Source of the DNA: Molanna angustata
Taxonomy: Eukaryota; Arthropoda; Insecta; Trichoptera; Molannidae
Length of the DNA: 64,000 nt
Assembly: GCA_963576475.1 (NCBI GenBank)
Contig: OY754984.1
Location: 17,769,215 to 17,833,214, forward strand
Direction of reading: 5' to 3'
A program made the translations under genes and the position numbers. How positions within the stretch are numbered: position 1 is the first letter of the stretch; every line of letters begins with the position of its first letter. Positions 53,948-59,144 of the stretch are shown here, piece by piece. Under the pieces are notes generated by a model. It was given only the letters and a program-made list of their open reading frames with translations, was not told the DNA's origin and did not search any database.

Positions 53948-55877
53948 AAATATAGACATTGATGAAATATAAAAACATAAAATATAAATTCAGATAAAAT
54001 ATAAACAATATATAGATTTAGATTAAAACACAGATTAAGATAAAAATAGACAAAAAAGAATTAGAGAATTAAAAAAAGATAATAATGGAAAAAATCGAAT
54101 GTGACAATAGATCGACTGCAGCTATATAAGTCAGCTATATAAGCTATATCGATATTAAAGATCCATAAATTTTTTTAAAGACCGGCAAGCTATCTCCGAA
54201 AATATCTGCAACATCACACAGTTCATTACCAAACCTATGCAATCGCGGTATTGGTAAAATATCTATTAATTTTATCAGAAGGATTATAATAATATTACAA
54301 ATGTGCGTGTTCAAATACATTTTATTTAATTTAAAACATCTTCCTCCAAATATGATATTGCCTATGTCAGTTCCCTAAATATTTGATTATATATAGATTT
54401 TATTTATGGTGATAAAGGGTTTCAAACAAAAGAAATACTTACATGATCAACACTGGTTTATTCGAATTAAATAAAGATACATTAAAAAAAAATCTCAAAC
54501 CATTTGTGATGTCGTTGGGCGGAACTAATAATTAAGATTTAACGCGACTCTGTTCTGTTAAACGATTAACGCATGAATAATAAAAATAATTATTGTACGA
54601 TTGACGGCGATGGGTTAAGATGGTTCGTCGATCTTCGTTATTTGTTGTGAATCTTCGAAAATCATCTAGGATAAACACATTGCAGCTCACTGACAGGAGC
54701 GCCGCTACGTTCCCTAAACTAAGCATAAATGATTGTGCTATAGGTGAACGAAATCGGTCGTGGCAGTTTTCGAACTCGCGACCACTGGATTACTAACCCA
54801 GCGCGCTAACCGCTCTACTCCAGTCTAAGGGGACACCAGAACACTATGATACAAGAAAATAATGGAAGCACTATTCTAAGCCTATGTCTCACAGCAAAAA
54901 TGAAATCTTTATAAACATTGAGCAAACACACACTAACACTAACAAACACTAACCTTGCTCAGCGACACTATTCATATCAAGTACTCAGTGTTTACAATAC
55001 CATCCCATATTATATAAAATCATCTAAATTAATTAAAAATATCAATAACTATCACAGTTTCAAATGGGAAATAACCTTATGGATCATTGAATCAAATCCA
55101 CCACAGTAACTTTTTCTCATTTCTTATGACTTGCTGTTTGTTTACTGTATGTGTGTGTGTGTGTGCTGTGTGTGTATATGTTATATGGTACAGTATATTA
55201 CGTGTGCATGCTGGAGAGTGCCTGTACATATATGTTTATTTATTTATTTATTTATTTATTATTAAGGACCACTTACAGCTTACAAGTTATTATATATCAA
55301 TAGTTTCAAAAAATAATATAAAGCTAATATAAAACTGGTCAGCCAATTACAAGTGGCCACATCCTGCATTAAAAATTGGTATACAAATCTATAGGAAAAT
55401 AAAAATATCTTAAATGTTAGGAAGTGTACGATCAATTGTGCTGAATTCACTTTAAAATAATGTTGTTTAATTTACAAAACCAAAGACTACTCAATATAAC
55501 ACAGGGATTATCCCTAGCATATTGGAAAGCAAAACCTATAATTGACAGCAGAGCGTAAGAGAGTGTCAATGGTCTGGATGTGTATGTGTACTGTGTACCC
55601 TTCCATTGTCTCTTAATTTGTTTTATATACCTTTATTATTGTTGTCAAACCTCTTGATGTAAAATGTCATGTCTATTATAAATAAATAAAATAAATAATT
55701 AATCTTTATTTTTCAGAGGAATGGAAGAACGAGTTTTTCAGTGACTTTTGGAGGAAGAAGTTCATGCGGTTGGACAAGATGAAATCAGACGAAACAAAAA
55801 GATTGAACCAATCTTTTGAGGACAACTATAGCAATTACATTATTAACGGCTCATTCAGAAAACTCTGTGTGGATTAA
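38607..55877 (+). CDS. CRAL-TRIO lipid-transfer protein, gene B (complete, six exons)
   Basis: Coding exons 38607-38769, 40763-40919, 45411-45528, 47142-47273, 52817-53030 and 55717-55877 give 314 residues, the usual length for insect alpha-TTP/clavesin-like proteins. The N-terminal helical domain covers about residues 30-95 (LKDWYSKQPHLPQ, RSVVPE). The Sec14-like domain covers about 100-255, with KISHLAKLNP (about 171-180), NPPPFLDKLFFIVK (204-217) and LPKNYGG (246-252). The first ATG in the frame starts MKRTFTSKM; no signal peptide or membrane helix, so a cytosolic carrier of a hydrophobic ligand is inferred. The gene follows its paralogue A head-to-tail. A T-rich acceptor at 38478-38489 suggests a separate 5' UTR exon. 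Introns: 1,993, 4,491, 1,613, 5,543 and 2,686 bp, mostly transposons. Confidence 0.93.
38800..39030 (+). repeat. LINE 3' tail fragment
   Basis: CATCTTCCTCTCC and TTTCCTATCATTGCTATGAA are the complement of 26336-26380; the piece ends in (ATTT)n. Starts 30 bp after gene B exon 1. Confidence 0.55.
39031..39420. repeat. two further LINE 3' ends
   Basis: A minus-strand tail with hairpin CTACTCT...AGAGTAG (39178-39210), tail at the left edge; then a plus-strand tail with AAATTGCCATTAGGCAATAA and AAATAAATAAATAAT (about 39330-39412), the 22962 family. Confidence 0.65.
39421..39829. other. AT-rich intron stretch
   Basis: T/C-rich low complexity (39463-39500) and AT-rich sequence; no gene or clear repeat seen. 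Confidence 0.45.
39830..40250. repeat. pieces of two interspersed repeats
   Basis: 39830-40020 shares AAAAACACCAACTT, GGATTAATTCGGAATT and CTTTTGATCCGCTCAATGCA with 61862-62390. 40085-40250 has GGTGAACGTTGCGCAAGCGC, CGATGACAGGTCGTAAGC and GTCTCTATTGAGAT of the 3497 family. Confidence 0.65.
40763..40919 (+). CDS. gene B exon 2
   Basis: Acceptor TATATTTCAG, donor GTAAGT at 40920; 157 bp, entering phase 1 and leaving phase 2 like gene A exon 2. Contains LELTKVRLDVQYSIRSVVPE. A repeat element begins 17 bp after the exon. Confidence 0.92.
40937..41520. repeat. 56727-type element carrying an expanded 106-bp tandem array
   Basis: Starts CATACCATCACGCATATCCC and contains ACCCACACACTAGTCTGG, as in 56727-56952. 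The segment with GGTGAACCTCATTGCTGAAC is amplified: units start at 41058, 41161, 41267 and 41373 (106-bp spacing, last unit shorter), nearly identical, differing mainly at CCCGAAAC/CCCAAAAC. The 72-aa ORFs in it are repeat artefacts. Confidence 0.85.
41649..41830 (+). repeat. tRNA-Thr-like SINE, family S1
   Basis: GGTGGCAGAGCGG (A box), CTGGGTTAGTAATCCAG anticodon arm with AGT, GCGAGTTCGAATCCTGCC (B box), CGATTTCGTTCACCTATAGC body and poly(A) ending. Confidence 0.85.
41973..43409 (-). CDS. RTE reverse transcriptase domain ORF (478 aa)
   Basis: Begins inside the RT N-terminus (MKNHKAVGPDEIPAEIWK). Then GNYRGIKLTSHTLKIWERII, FIDLEKAFDRVPR (motif A), GVHQGSALSPLLFNMVMDYL (motif B) and LLYADDIVLIS (catalytic YADD, about residue 220). 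The C-terminus has RPAMTYGAECWTVK, RWYGHVMRRQ and GKGRPISTWW. All catalytic residues remain. Upstream, VEEVKNAVSK is readable in this frame, so a single-base shift separates it from the endonuclease ORF. Confidence 0.9.
   Translation of the reverse strand: MSKMKNHKAVGPDEIPAEIWKIPGPLAIICLAKLFNIIMKTKLIPESWRHSHLVPFYKNKGDVAQCGNYRGIKLTSHTLKIWERIINRRLQQLAIITPNQFGFTPSKSTSDAIQAVRIVMEKHRLNKENLYLVFIDLEKAFDRVPRRLVWQAMRARNIPEQYIHLVQDMYNNIRTRVKSLAGLSSWFEVNVGVHQGSALSPLLFNMVMDYLTKDVQSPLPWSLLYADDIVLISNSACQLQVALSKWTEALERFGLRISRTKTDFMECNYSGTSGAATVCFPDGTVVPKVSIFKYLGSVLSADASVDADVSHRVNVAWSKWRTLTGVLCDPRMPIKTKGKVYKTAVRPAMTYGAECWTVKGTHEQKLHVNEMKMLRWAGGMTKLDKIRNELIRGSFGVAPIPEKLTESRPRWYGHVMRRQNDHLVQIALALPESRKGKGRPISTWWGNMRKLMDKAHIPTPTIQDRSSWRQRIRRADPT
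43417..44970 (-). CDS. RTE endonuclease domain ORF (517 aa)
   Basis: APE-type endonuclease of the RTE element. In order: FSTWNLGSLTGRSQELVEVL (about residue 58), ICSIQETKWKG (about 82), GVGIVLD, LRFIGGDLNGHVG (about 188), VDYILANSRF, then TAQHRIVISVF where the usual S-D-H is A-Q-H. A linker follows with WWNEEVKESLRAKK and K/R-rich helices, leading to the RT. The ORF ends at a stop caused by a frameshift near 43432. Confidence 0.88.
   Translation of the reverse strand: MKYKRKDKSVNVRAFPISDVDDTEAKNINKSKNDRVSPVSDKMDKNKRSHIESRRIRFSTWNLGSLTGRSQELVEVLKRRNINICSIQETKWKGSKSKDLGLGYQLIYHGTDNKRNGVGIVLDKHFKNRILSIDRRNDRLIAVKLAMDNQPILNIISAYAPQVGCGEQEKQDFWEDVDDLMQNIPPEELRFIGGDLNGHVGEVNNIHRGVHGGYGFGKLNKEGECILDFASRHNLTMVNTNFKKKSEHLITYKSGGKTSQVDYILANSRFRRNFKDCKVIPGESLTAQHRIVISVFNLPKPIKTITDKTPKIKWKEINGTKGILLKEKIHHYLATDLDNNYDNANTMWSRFEKFCRKEACETLGIAKGGVSTDKDPTWWNEEVKESLRAKKVYFKIWQNSNNEEDHIKYKQAKAEARRKVAQSKAESRQKFYEKFENAKNETDVFRIAKQKHRLTLDMKTNKYIKDKDQVLLTSNDKINERWHEYYCKLLNEEFPGEELTPLAPSYGPIEENTCRGS
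45411..45528 (+). CDS. gene B exon 3
   Basis: Acceptor ATTTTTTCAG, donor GTAAGA at 45529; 118 bp. Encodes SRISIVTIKQIPDTFDIIEL. The intron 2 RTE element ends only about 55 bp upstream, and a 16-bp minisatellite starts 53 bp downstream. Confidence 0.9.
45581..45830. repeat. 16-bp minisatellite, sixteen units (GAGGACAATTGGCCGT)
   Basis: Sixteen units ending in CGT. Units 7-13 alternate CAATTG and CAGTTG, giving a 32-bp higher-order period; edge units carry TTTATCGT, TTGACCGT or TTCACCGT. Starts 53 bp after the exon 3 donor of gene B. The 87-aa antisense ORF is produced by the repeat. Confidence 0.9.
45955..46330. repeat. diverged tandem duplication, about 215-bp period
   Basis: GAGAAATCCAATATGTCGAC ... 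TTTGCTATATTTTGAGATAT ... ACTTCTTCTTGTTCTTTTTTT is repeated at 46190-46330 as GAGAAACCAATATGGCGGCC ... TTTGCTACATTTTGAGATTT ... ACTTCTTCTTGTTCTTTTTTT. No gene recognised. Confidence 0.65.
46489..46935 (-). pseudogene. Jockey-type RT C-terminal fragment (148 aa open)
   Basis: Contains LDAVQSCAIRLIDDLSLTDG, LQSLEHRRRVGILSLFYRYY, SEELASLVPLP and FSNSFINTAARLWNDLPNSV, the end of Jockey-like RT proteins. Open to its own stop, but the RT core is missing. Lies in intron 3 of gene B. Confidence 0.8.
46945..47095 (-). repeat. RTE-b 3' terminal fragment
   Basis: AAACCATCACACCGTATCCC, GTGTAGGCGTAGAGAATCTA and AGAATGTCACTAACAAAGAC, then TTTCTTGGACGA, match the 23875-24100 region. Ends 47 bp before exon 4 of gene B. 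Confidence 0.65.
47142..47273 (+). CDS. gene B exon 4
   Basis: Acceptor ATTTCTTTCAG, donor GTACTT at 47274; 132 bp, phase 0. Contains LAEYRVYTDYT and LKISHLAKLNPSSLKKCE, keeping the H-x-x-K-x-NP block (gene A has Q instead of H). Confidence 0.93.
47343..47890. repeat. 0.55-kb interspersed repeat, copy 2
   Basis: Terminal TCTTACTAATAAACGTAAAT with inverted TATACGTTTATAAGTAAGA near 47810. Interior AGGACAGGTCGAG, TTTCACATATGATCCGACGC and CATTTTTCGATGTCAGATAT match 20287-20835. Confidence 0.75.
47995..48180 (+). repeat. tRNA-Thr-like SINE, family S1 (best copy)
   Basis: GGTCGATGGCAGAGCGGTTA, CGAGTTCGAATCCTGCCTCG, then CGATTTCGTTCACCTATAGC and a poly(A) run at 48164-48180. Acceptor-like GGTCGA pairs with TCGACC. 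Confidence 0.85.
48208..51595 (-). mobile_element. full-length RTE-type retrotransposon with 15-bp TSD
   Basis: TCCTAAACGAAAAGT is repeated exactly at 48208-48222 and 51581-51595, bracketing 3,358 bp. On the minus strand: a 5' UTR of about 340 bp, one ORF of 998 codons, and a 3' end that is only (ATG)n (ATGATGATGATGATGAC). Very short 3' UTRs with microsatellite tails are typical of RTE elements. Exact TSD plus an uninterrupted ORF indicate a recent insertion. It lies in intron 4 of gene B, antisense to the gene. Confidence 0.95.
48243..51239 (-). CDS. RTE endonuclease-reverse transcriptase polyprotein, 998 aa, intact
   Basis: Single protein that nicks target DNA and copies the element RNA from the nick. 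N-terminal APE endonuclease: LCTWNVRTLY (about residue 33), TAIQEIRWLG (about 62), LCVIRLKGKF, INAHAPTEES, IKIVLGDMNAKVGRD (about 165), IDHILIDGRH and CDSDHFLVVSKV (about 265). RT: SPGHDGIPGELLKYGG, NYRGITLLSSAYKVFAGVLF, LFIDFKAAYDSV (motif A), GLRQGDALSCLLFNIVLEKA (motif B), KLAYADDVDLIA (YADD about 733-736). C-terminal LRPVLVYGAECWVLN, RLQWLGHVQRMEEC and GVGRPKLRWMDGVQEDL. No frameshift or stop; about the expected length for the clade. Possibly retrotransposition-competent. Confidence 0.95.
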   Translation of the reverse strand: MKPMITKPKEEKAGQKLEYRSRKRNKDNDFKLCTWNVRTLYCPGALRVLWEQLVKYKADVTAIQEIRWLGSGHMEKREYNLYYSCHKKYHILGTGFIVAKRMKHLVIDFKPISERLCVIRLKGKFFNTSIINAHAPTEESTEEDKDEWYNLLERTYDSCPNNDIKIVLGDMNAKVGRDSMYHPVIDANSLHETHNDNGERLIDFATSHGMSVGSTMFIHKDIHKVTWKSPDGRTNNQIDHILIDGRHISNLIDVRTYKGANCDSDHFLVVSKVRAQISKAKMQPTERQNKINVEALKDLEIRARFKEELNRINNSVDFNKTATEIWKDCQINIKEAALAVLENVRQTRRPEWFDGDCMRVTNLNNEAYKKMQQRNTRATQEEYRERRREEKHTHKRKKREYEKLRLVELETLKSQNETRKFYQRINQQRKEFKPRTTACRNKNGEILNDNVDILKRWAQHFDEMLNNETTTRESDINIPPFEQNEDDQPDPTLEEVNKALSLLKNNKSPGHDGIPGELLKYGGETIGRLMHTIIGKIWDTESIPEEWNTGIICPLHKKGDTMDCSNYRGITLLSSAYKVFAGVLFMRLMPHAEHIIGQYQSGFRPGRSTIDQIFALRLILEKTLEYNIETHHLFIDFKAAYDSVNRATLYEAMMEMGIPFKLVRLVRATLHGSNCRVKIQTSTSDIFKTYNGLRQGDALSCLLFNIVLEKAIRDARIETAGTIFRKSSQKLAYADDVDLIARTPNDVKQAFIHLENASARMGLQVNSSKTKYMIAAKMSNHRNAQETLISAGNHTIETVGSFQYLGSIITSNNDVSVEIKRRIAVANKCYFGIHRHLKSRLLTRNTKLLLYKTLLRPVLVYGAECWVLNRKDEKALLVFERKVLRKIFGPLCESGIWRIRYNHELENLYSDPNIVKYIKIHRLQWLGHVQRMEECRISKKILDTRPEGRRGVGRPKLRWMDGVQEDLKRIGVTNWRMQTMDRSKWRKILEEAKAHSGL
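52397..52699 (+). repeat. ACTCTCCAC-family right end, split by a palindrome
   Basis: TTAGTGAGGGTGTTTAGTGT then TGGCCACAACCCACTAGTTTT is the family's right end; ACAACCCACTCGTTTT reappears at 52684-52699 after the inserted foldback. Confidence 0.6.
52429..52637. repeat. near-perfect 209-bp palindrome (foldback element)
   Basis: Arms of about 99 bp start GTTTTGGCATGTGAATTTTG and end with its complement CAAAATTCACATGCCAAAAC. Arms include CATGTTTCGGCAGTGCTGTC and its complement; the loop is about 11 bases around CAACTAGCCGG. Only about three arm mismatches (near ACTATGCG / CGCAATGTGA). GGCTAGTTGAGACT motifs at the centre are repeated. Confidence 0.9.
52817..53030 (+). CDS. gene B exon 5
   Basis: Acceptor ATATTTCAG, donor GTATGT at 53031; 214 bp. 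Contains GIHVLNPPPFLDKLFFIVK and ILPKNYGG. A second AG two bases downstream (CAGAG) is possible, but the length match to gene A supports 52817. Confidence 0.94.
53182..53312 (-). repeat. SINE S2 fragment
   Basis: ATCGTCTCACAGATCCTGAC, GTGTCTCCACCGGAAAT and ACCCGGGACACCCG match the complement of the S2 body; B box mutated. Confidence 0.65.
53549..53947 (+). repeat. SINE S2 with a 240-bp (AAAT)n tail
   Basis: Starts TTAGTTAGGTATCTGACTGC, with GGGTTTGATTCCCGGTGG (B box with one change) and GTCTCCAGAATGTGGCAACT, then a nearly uninterrupted AAAT/TAAA microsatellite at about 53701-53947. The 5' tRNA-like arm is truncated. Confidence 0.85.
53948..54705. other. AT-rich intron stretch
   Basis: Intron 5 of gene B; A-rich low complexity to about 54100, then unremarkable AT-rich sequence with no recognised repeat. 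Confidence 0.45.
54706..54818 (-). repeat. tRNA-Thr-like SINE, family S1, truncated
   Basis: The complement carries GAGCGGTTAGCGCGCTGGGT, TAGTAATCCAGTGGTCGCGA and GAACGA...CACAATCATTTATGC. The first tRNA arm is lost at the junction with CTACTCCAG. Confidence 0.75.
54918..55088 (+). pseudogene. CR1/Jockey-type RT C-terminal fragment
   Basis: The ORF reads LAQRHYSYQVLSVYNTIPYY then IKSSKLIKNI, matching the ...GL.(I/V)YN.(L/I)P..IK ending of CR1-like RTs. Confidence 0.55.
55228..55430 (-). repeat. LINE/SINE-type 3' tail
   Basis: (TTTA)n at 55228-55262 followed by AAGGACCACTTACAGC and CAGCCAATTACAAGTGGCCA, in minus orientation. Family not identified. Confidence 0.45.
55717..55877 (+). CDS. gene B exon 6 (C-terminus)
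   Basis: Acceptor TATTTTTCAG; 161 bp, stop TAA at 55875-55877. Encodes EWKNEFFSDFWRKKFMRLDK and NGSFRKLCVD. A possible AATAAA lies near 56180; nothing closer was seen. Confidence 0.93.
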
Positions 55878-56726
55878 GGACGTATTCTCACTTTTATTAA
55901 TGAAAATTCATTTTGTTTAAACCGATAATAAGTTATTAAAATTATAACTTTTCAGAGCTAACCGTCATTTTTTTCAAAAGGTGGATAAAGCGGTGGAGAA
56001 CAACTCGCAATGAAACAGCCATTGTTCGTTACACCTCTATTTTGAAAAAGAAATATTTTCTATCGTTACATTTACTGTCAAAAAAAGACATTCAGACATC
56101 ACTATTGTTGGTGATAACTGTTGTAATATACTTATTTACCAAAGTTGATTATTCTTTAGAAATAAGAATCTTTTCATACAATAAACGCAATTTCAGAAAT
56201 AAAATGGGTAGAATTTCTTTTAAAATTTATTATTGATCTCAAAGGGAGAGTACGCGTAAAACATTGTAAAAACAATGATTCATTTTTTTTTTACAAAACG
56301 AGTAGGTACCTACCTAACTTGACTGACCTTTGAATATCATATTGTAAAATATGTCCTTATATTAATTGCAACAAAAAATTAATAAAAAAGAAACGGGTTT
56401 GCCAGCAAGACACTAGGAAGAAGGGAAACAGTGAGGATTGTATGTGTGTGTATATGTGTATGTTTGTGTGTTGTGTGTGCGTGATCGTGAGTATATGTAA
56501 GAGCGTGAAGGTGAGCGTGAAGGAGCACAAGTAATAAAAAAACAAGCTAAAAAAATAAATCACTTAAATGAAAAATAAAAATAATGTCGTAAAAGATTAA
56601 AAAAAAATGAGAAAAACTCAAATGTGGTTAAAAAGGAAAAGTTATAATTTTATTTTTTTAGTTGAAATGAGCTGCAGAGTATCAAGATACACTAATGAGT
56701 TATTCGAACCCTAAATGATGGGATTC
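55878..56726. other. 3' flank of gene B
   Basis: Contains the probable 3' UTR (possible AATAAA near 56180) and a GT-rich stretch at 56440-56480. No other gene seen. Confidence 0.45.
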
Positions 56727-56952
56727 ATACCATCACGTCACATACCACAATGTGGGGTGACCAGCGACAGGTGTGCGGGTATGCATAACCTTATAATAGT
56801 AATCTCGACACATGCATGTATGCCCACACACTAGATTGGGGGTGAACCTCGTTGCTGAAGTTTGTGAGATGTTACTTAGCCTGTTGTATTTTCAAATTGT
56901 GGAAGTACTATTCTTAACCGGTACCTCACAGCAAACAATGATGTGATGGTAT
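56727..56952. repeat. 226-bp element with ATACCATCAC / GTGATGGTAT ends
   Basis: ATACCATCACGTCAC at the left is matched inverted by GATGTGATGGTAT at the right. The interior has ACCACAATGTGGGGTGACCA, GGTGAACCTCGTTGCTGAAG and GCCTGTTGTATTTTC. Related: 40937-41520 (with the expanded array) and 33430-33480. Its ends share GTGATGGTATG with the RTE-b 3' terminus. Confidence 0.7.
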
Positions 56953-56967
56953 CAAATAACTCTCGTT

Positions 56968-57796
56968 GTTTTATCTAGTGATGAGCAGGCCTTGTTATTC
57001 TTGCAGTCTTAGTCTTGGTCTTGCGAAGACCGCATGTATCGCTGCAAGACCGTCACTAAGGAGCGTAAGACTGAAACCGAAACCATGACCAGATTTCACA
57101 AGATTTCACAAGTCTTGTGGTCTTTGATTAAAAAGTAAGCTTTTAATAAAGTACGTAGTGTCGACATAATACTATAGATTAATACTTTTTTTCACACTGA
57201 TAACGTTGACTATAAAGAATTCCATTATAAAAAAAAAATTATCCAGGACGACCGTTTTGCCTGGTGAAGGCCTATTGTCCTGGTTTGGAATAAAAGAATT
57301 GTTGAAAAACAGTGTTTAATTTTTACTATAAAGTAATGATTTTTTATTGCGTCATTGAAATTTTTAAATTATAAAAGAATAAGAAAAAAAATTGTACAAT
57401 GAACAAGTCTGGATATGTAAGACCAAGACCAAGACTAGAACTGTAAATGTAAGACCAAGATCAAAACTGCAACTGTAAATGCAAGACCAAGACTGCAACT
57501 GTTAATTCAAGACCAAGACTGCAACTGTAAATGCAAGACCAAGACTGCATCTGTTAATTCAAGACCAAGACTGCAACTGTAAATGCAAAACCATGACTGC
57601 AAATGTAAATGCAAGACCATGACTGCAAATGTAAATGCAAGACCAAGACTGCAAATTTAAATAAAAGACCAAGACTGCAACTGTAAATGCAAGACCAAGA
57701 CTTCAACTGTTTATGCAAGACCAAGACCGGAGGTGCAAGAGCAAGACCGGGAACACCCCAGTCTTCGTCTGGCATCTGCTCATCACTAGGTTTATC
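56968..57796. mobile_element. hAT-like non-autonomous element with 8-bp TSD
   Basis: TIRs TAGTGATGAGCAG (56976) and CTGCTCATCACTA (ends 57788); flanks GTTTTATC (56968-56975) and GGTTTATC (57789-57796) match in 7 of 8 bases. An 8-bp duplication and a TAGTGATGxGCA-type TIR are standard for hAT. Subterminal regions carry AAGACC/GGTCTT motifs in opposite orientations; the right part is a tandem array of AAGACCAAGACTGCAACTGT plus AAATGC (about 57410-57740). No transposase. The antisense 109-aa ORF is an array artefact. Confidence 0.85.
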
Positions 57797-58009
57797 AAAA
57801 TGAATTCTAATTAATATTATAATTAGTGAAAAATTACCACAAGGAAAATATGTATTTTTAATAAATAAAATATATATGTTCACTTAAAATATGCATTATT
57901 ACAGATGCTCAAATATCAAAACTAAATTTATTGAAAATATTTCAATCGTTTGAATTACATATTAAAACAATTCATGAATATATAATATGTATTTTAGAGT
58001 GATAAGTAT

Positions 58010-58470
58010 ATGAAATGAATGGTAAAATATAATATAGTAAAATTTTACAATAAATAATGATGAAATGAATGGTTAAATATGATGTTGTGGTAATGTTACA
58101 ATAAATAATGAAGAAATGAACGGTAAAATATAATTAGTATAATGTTACAATAAATAATGATGAAATGAATGGTTAAATATAATGTTGTGGTAATGTTAAA
58201 ATAAATAATAAAGAAATGAACGGTAAAATATAATTAGTATAATGTTACAATAAATAATGATGAAATGGATGGTTAAATATAATGTTGTGGTAATGTTTCA
58301 ATAAATAATGTTATAATGAATGGAAAAGTATAATGTTGTGAAATGTTACAATAAATAATGATGTGACGAATGATATAATATAATTTAGTAAAATGTTACA
58401 TGTTACATTTCATAATGATGAAATGAATGGTAAAATATTATGTAGTGAAATGCTACAATAAATAATGATG
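58010..58470. repeat. AT-rich tandem array, about 58-bp units
   Basis: Units of ATGTTACAATAAATAATGAT then GAAATGAATGGTAAAATATA, alternating GGTAAAATATAATTAG and GGTTAAATATAATGTTGTGG versions, giving a period of about 117 bp. Eight or so units. Confidence 0.8.
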
Positions 58471-58493
58471 CGTGACAGTGAAGCGTAGAGTTG

Positions 58494-58550
58494 ATAAGCG
58501 TTCGATTCTCTCTGCCTGCCCCATCAGGGATAGGCATATTTTAGTAAGAG
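58494..58550 (+). repeat. RTE-b 3' tail remnant
   Basis: GTTCGATTCTCTCTGCCTGC then CCCATCAGGGATAGG is a diverged RTE-b terminus. Confidence 0.45.
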
Positions 58551-58856
58551 TGTATGTAAAATTGATCGACACGTATTAAAAAAAATATGATACTTTTTAG
58601 ATTAACTTAATTGTATATATTATAAGGATGATAACTAGTTATAGTAATGATGTAGTCTCGCTTATGTCGTTTTGATATTACCTATATCAAATCGAGTCAG
58701 GGATTAGATTGACGGTGGATGTCTACCAATGGCAGTTTCATTGTATTATGACGGGCATTTGGACCTATTTGATCTGTTTTTGTGATGTTTGTCAAAGCAG
58801 TGGTTGTGACTAGTATTGTGATGCCTACCTAGTGTGGAACGGGAACTGTCATTCAG

Positions 58857-59144
58857 TTCAAAATTGTTAACTGCTAGCCCTAAAACAGGGATTTCTAGTT
58901 GGGCAGCAGGAGTCTGCTTGATTTCTGTCATTATTGATTGAGGTGTGAGAAACTAATAAATAAAATTGACAAGTATGAGTGAACTATGGGAAAATGAACT
59001 GAAATTATTTTATTTCCATTATTTTTACATATTGCAGTAACAAAAAAATAACCATATTAAAAAAAGATTTTCAATAAACATACTATGTACAAAAAACTGT
59101 TTGGAAATTTACTGCCTAACTAGACAAGTATGTTCTGAGGCAGT
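58857..59144. repeat. two LINE 3' ends with the conserved hairpin, opposite strands
   Basis: Plus strand: CTGCTAGCCC...GGGCAGCAG at 58871-58909, then AATAAATAAAATT. Minus strand: ACTGCCTCAGAACATACTTG then TCTAGTTAGGCAGT at 59111-59144. Confidence 0.65.
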
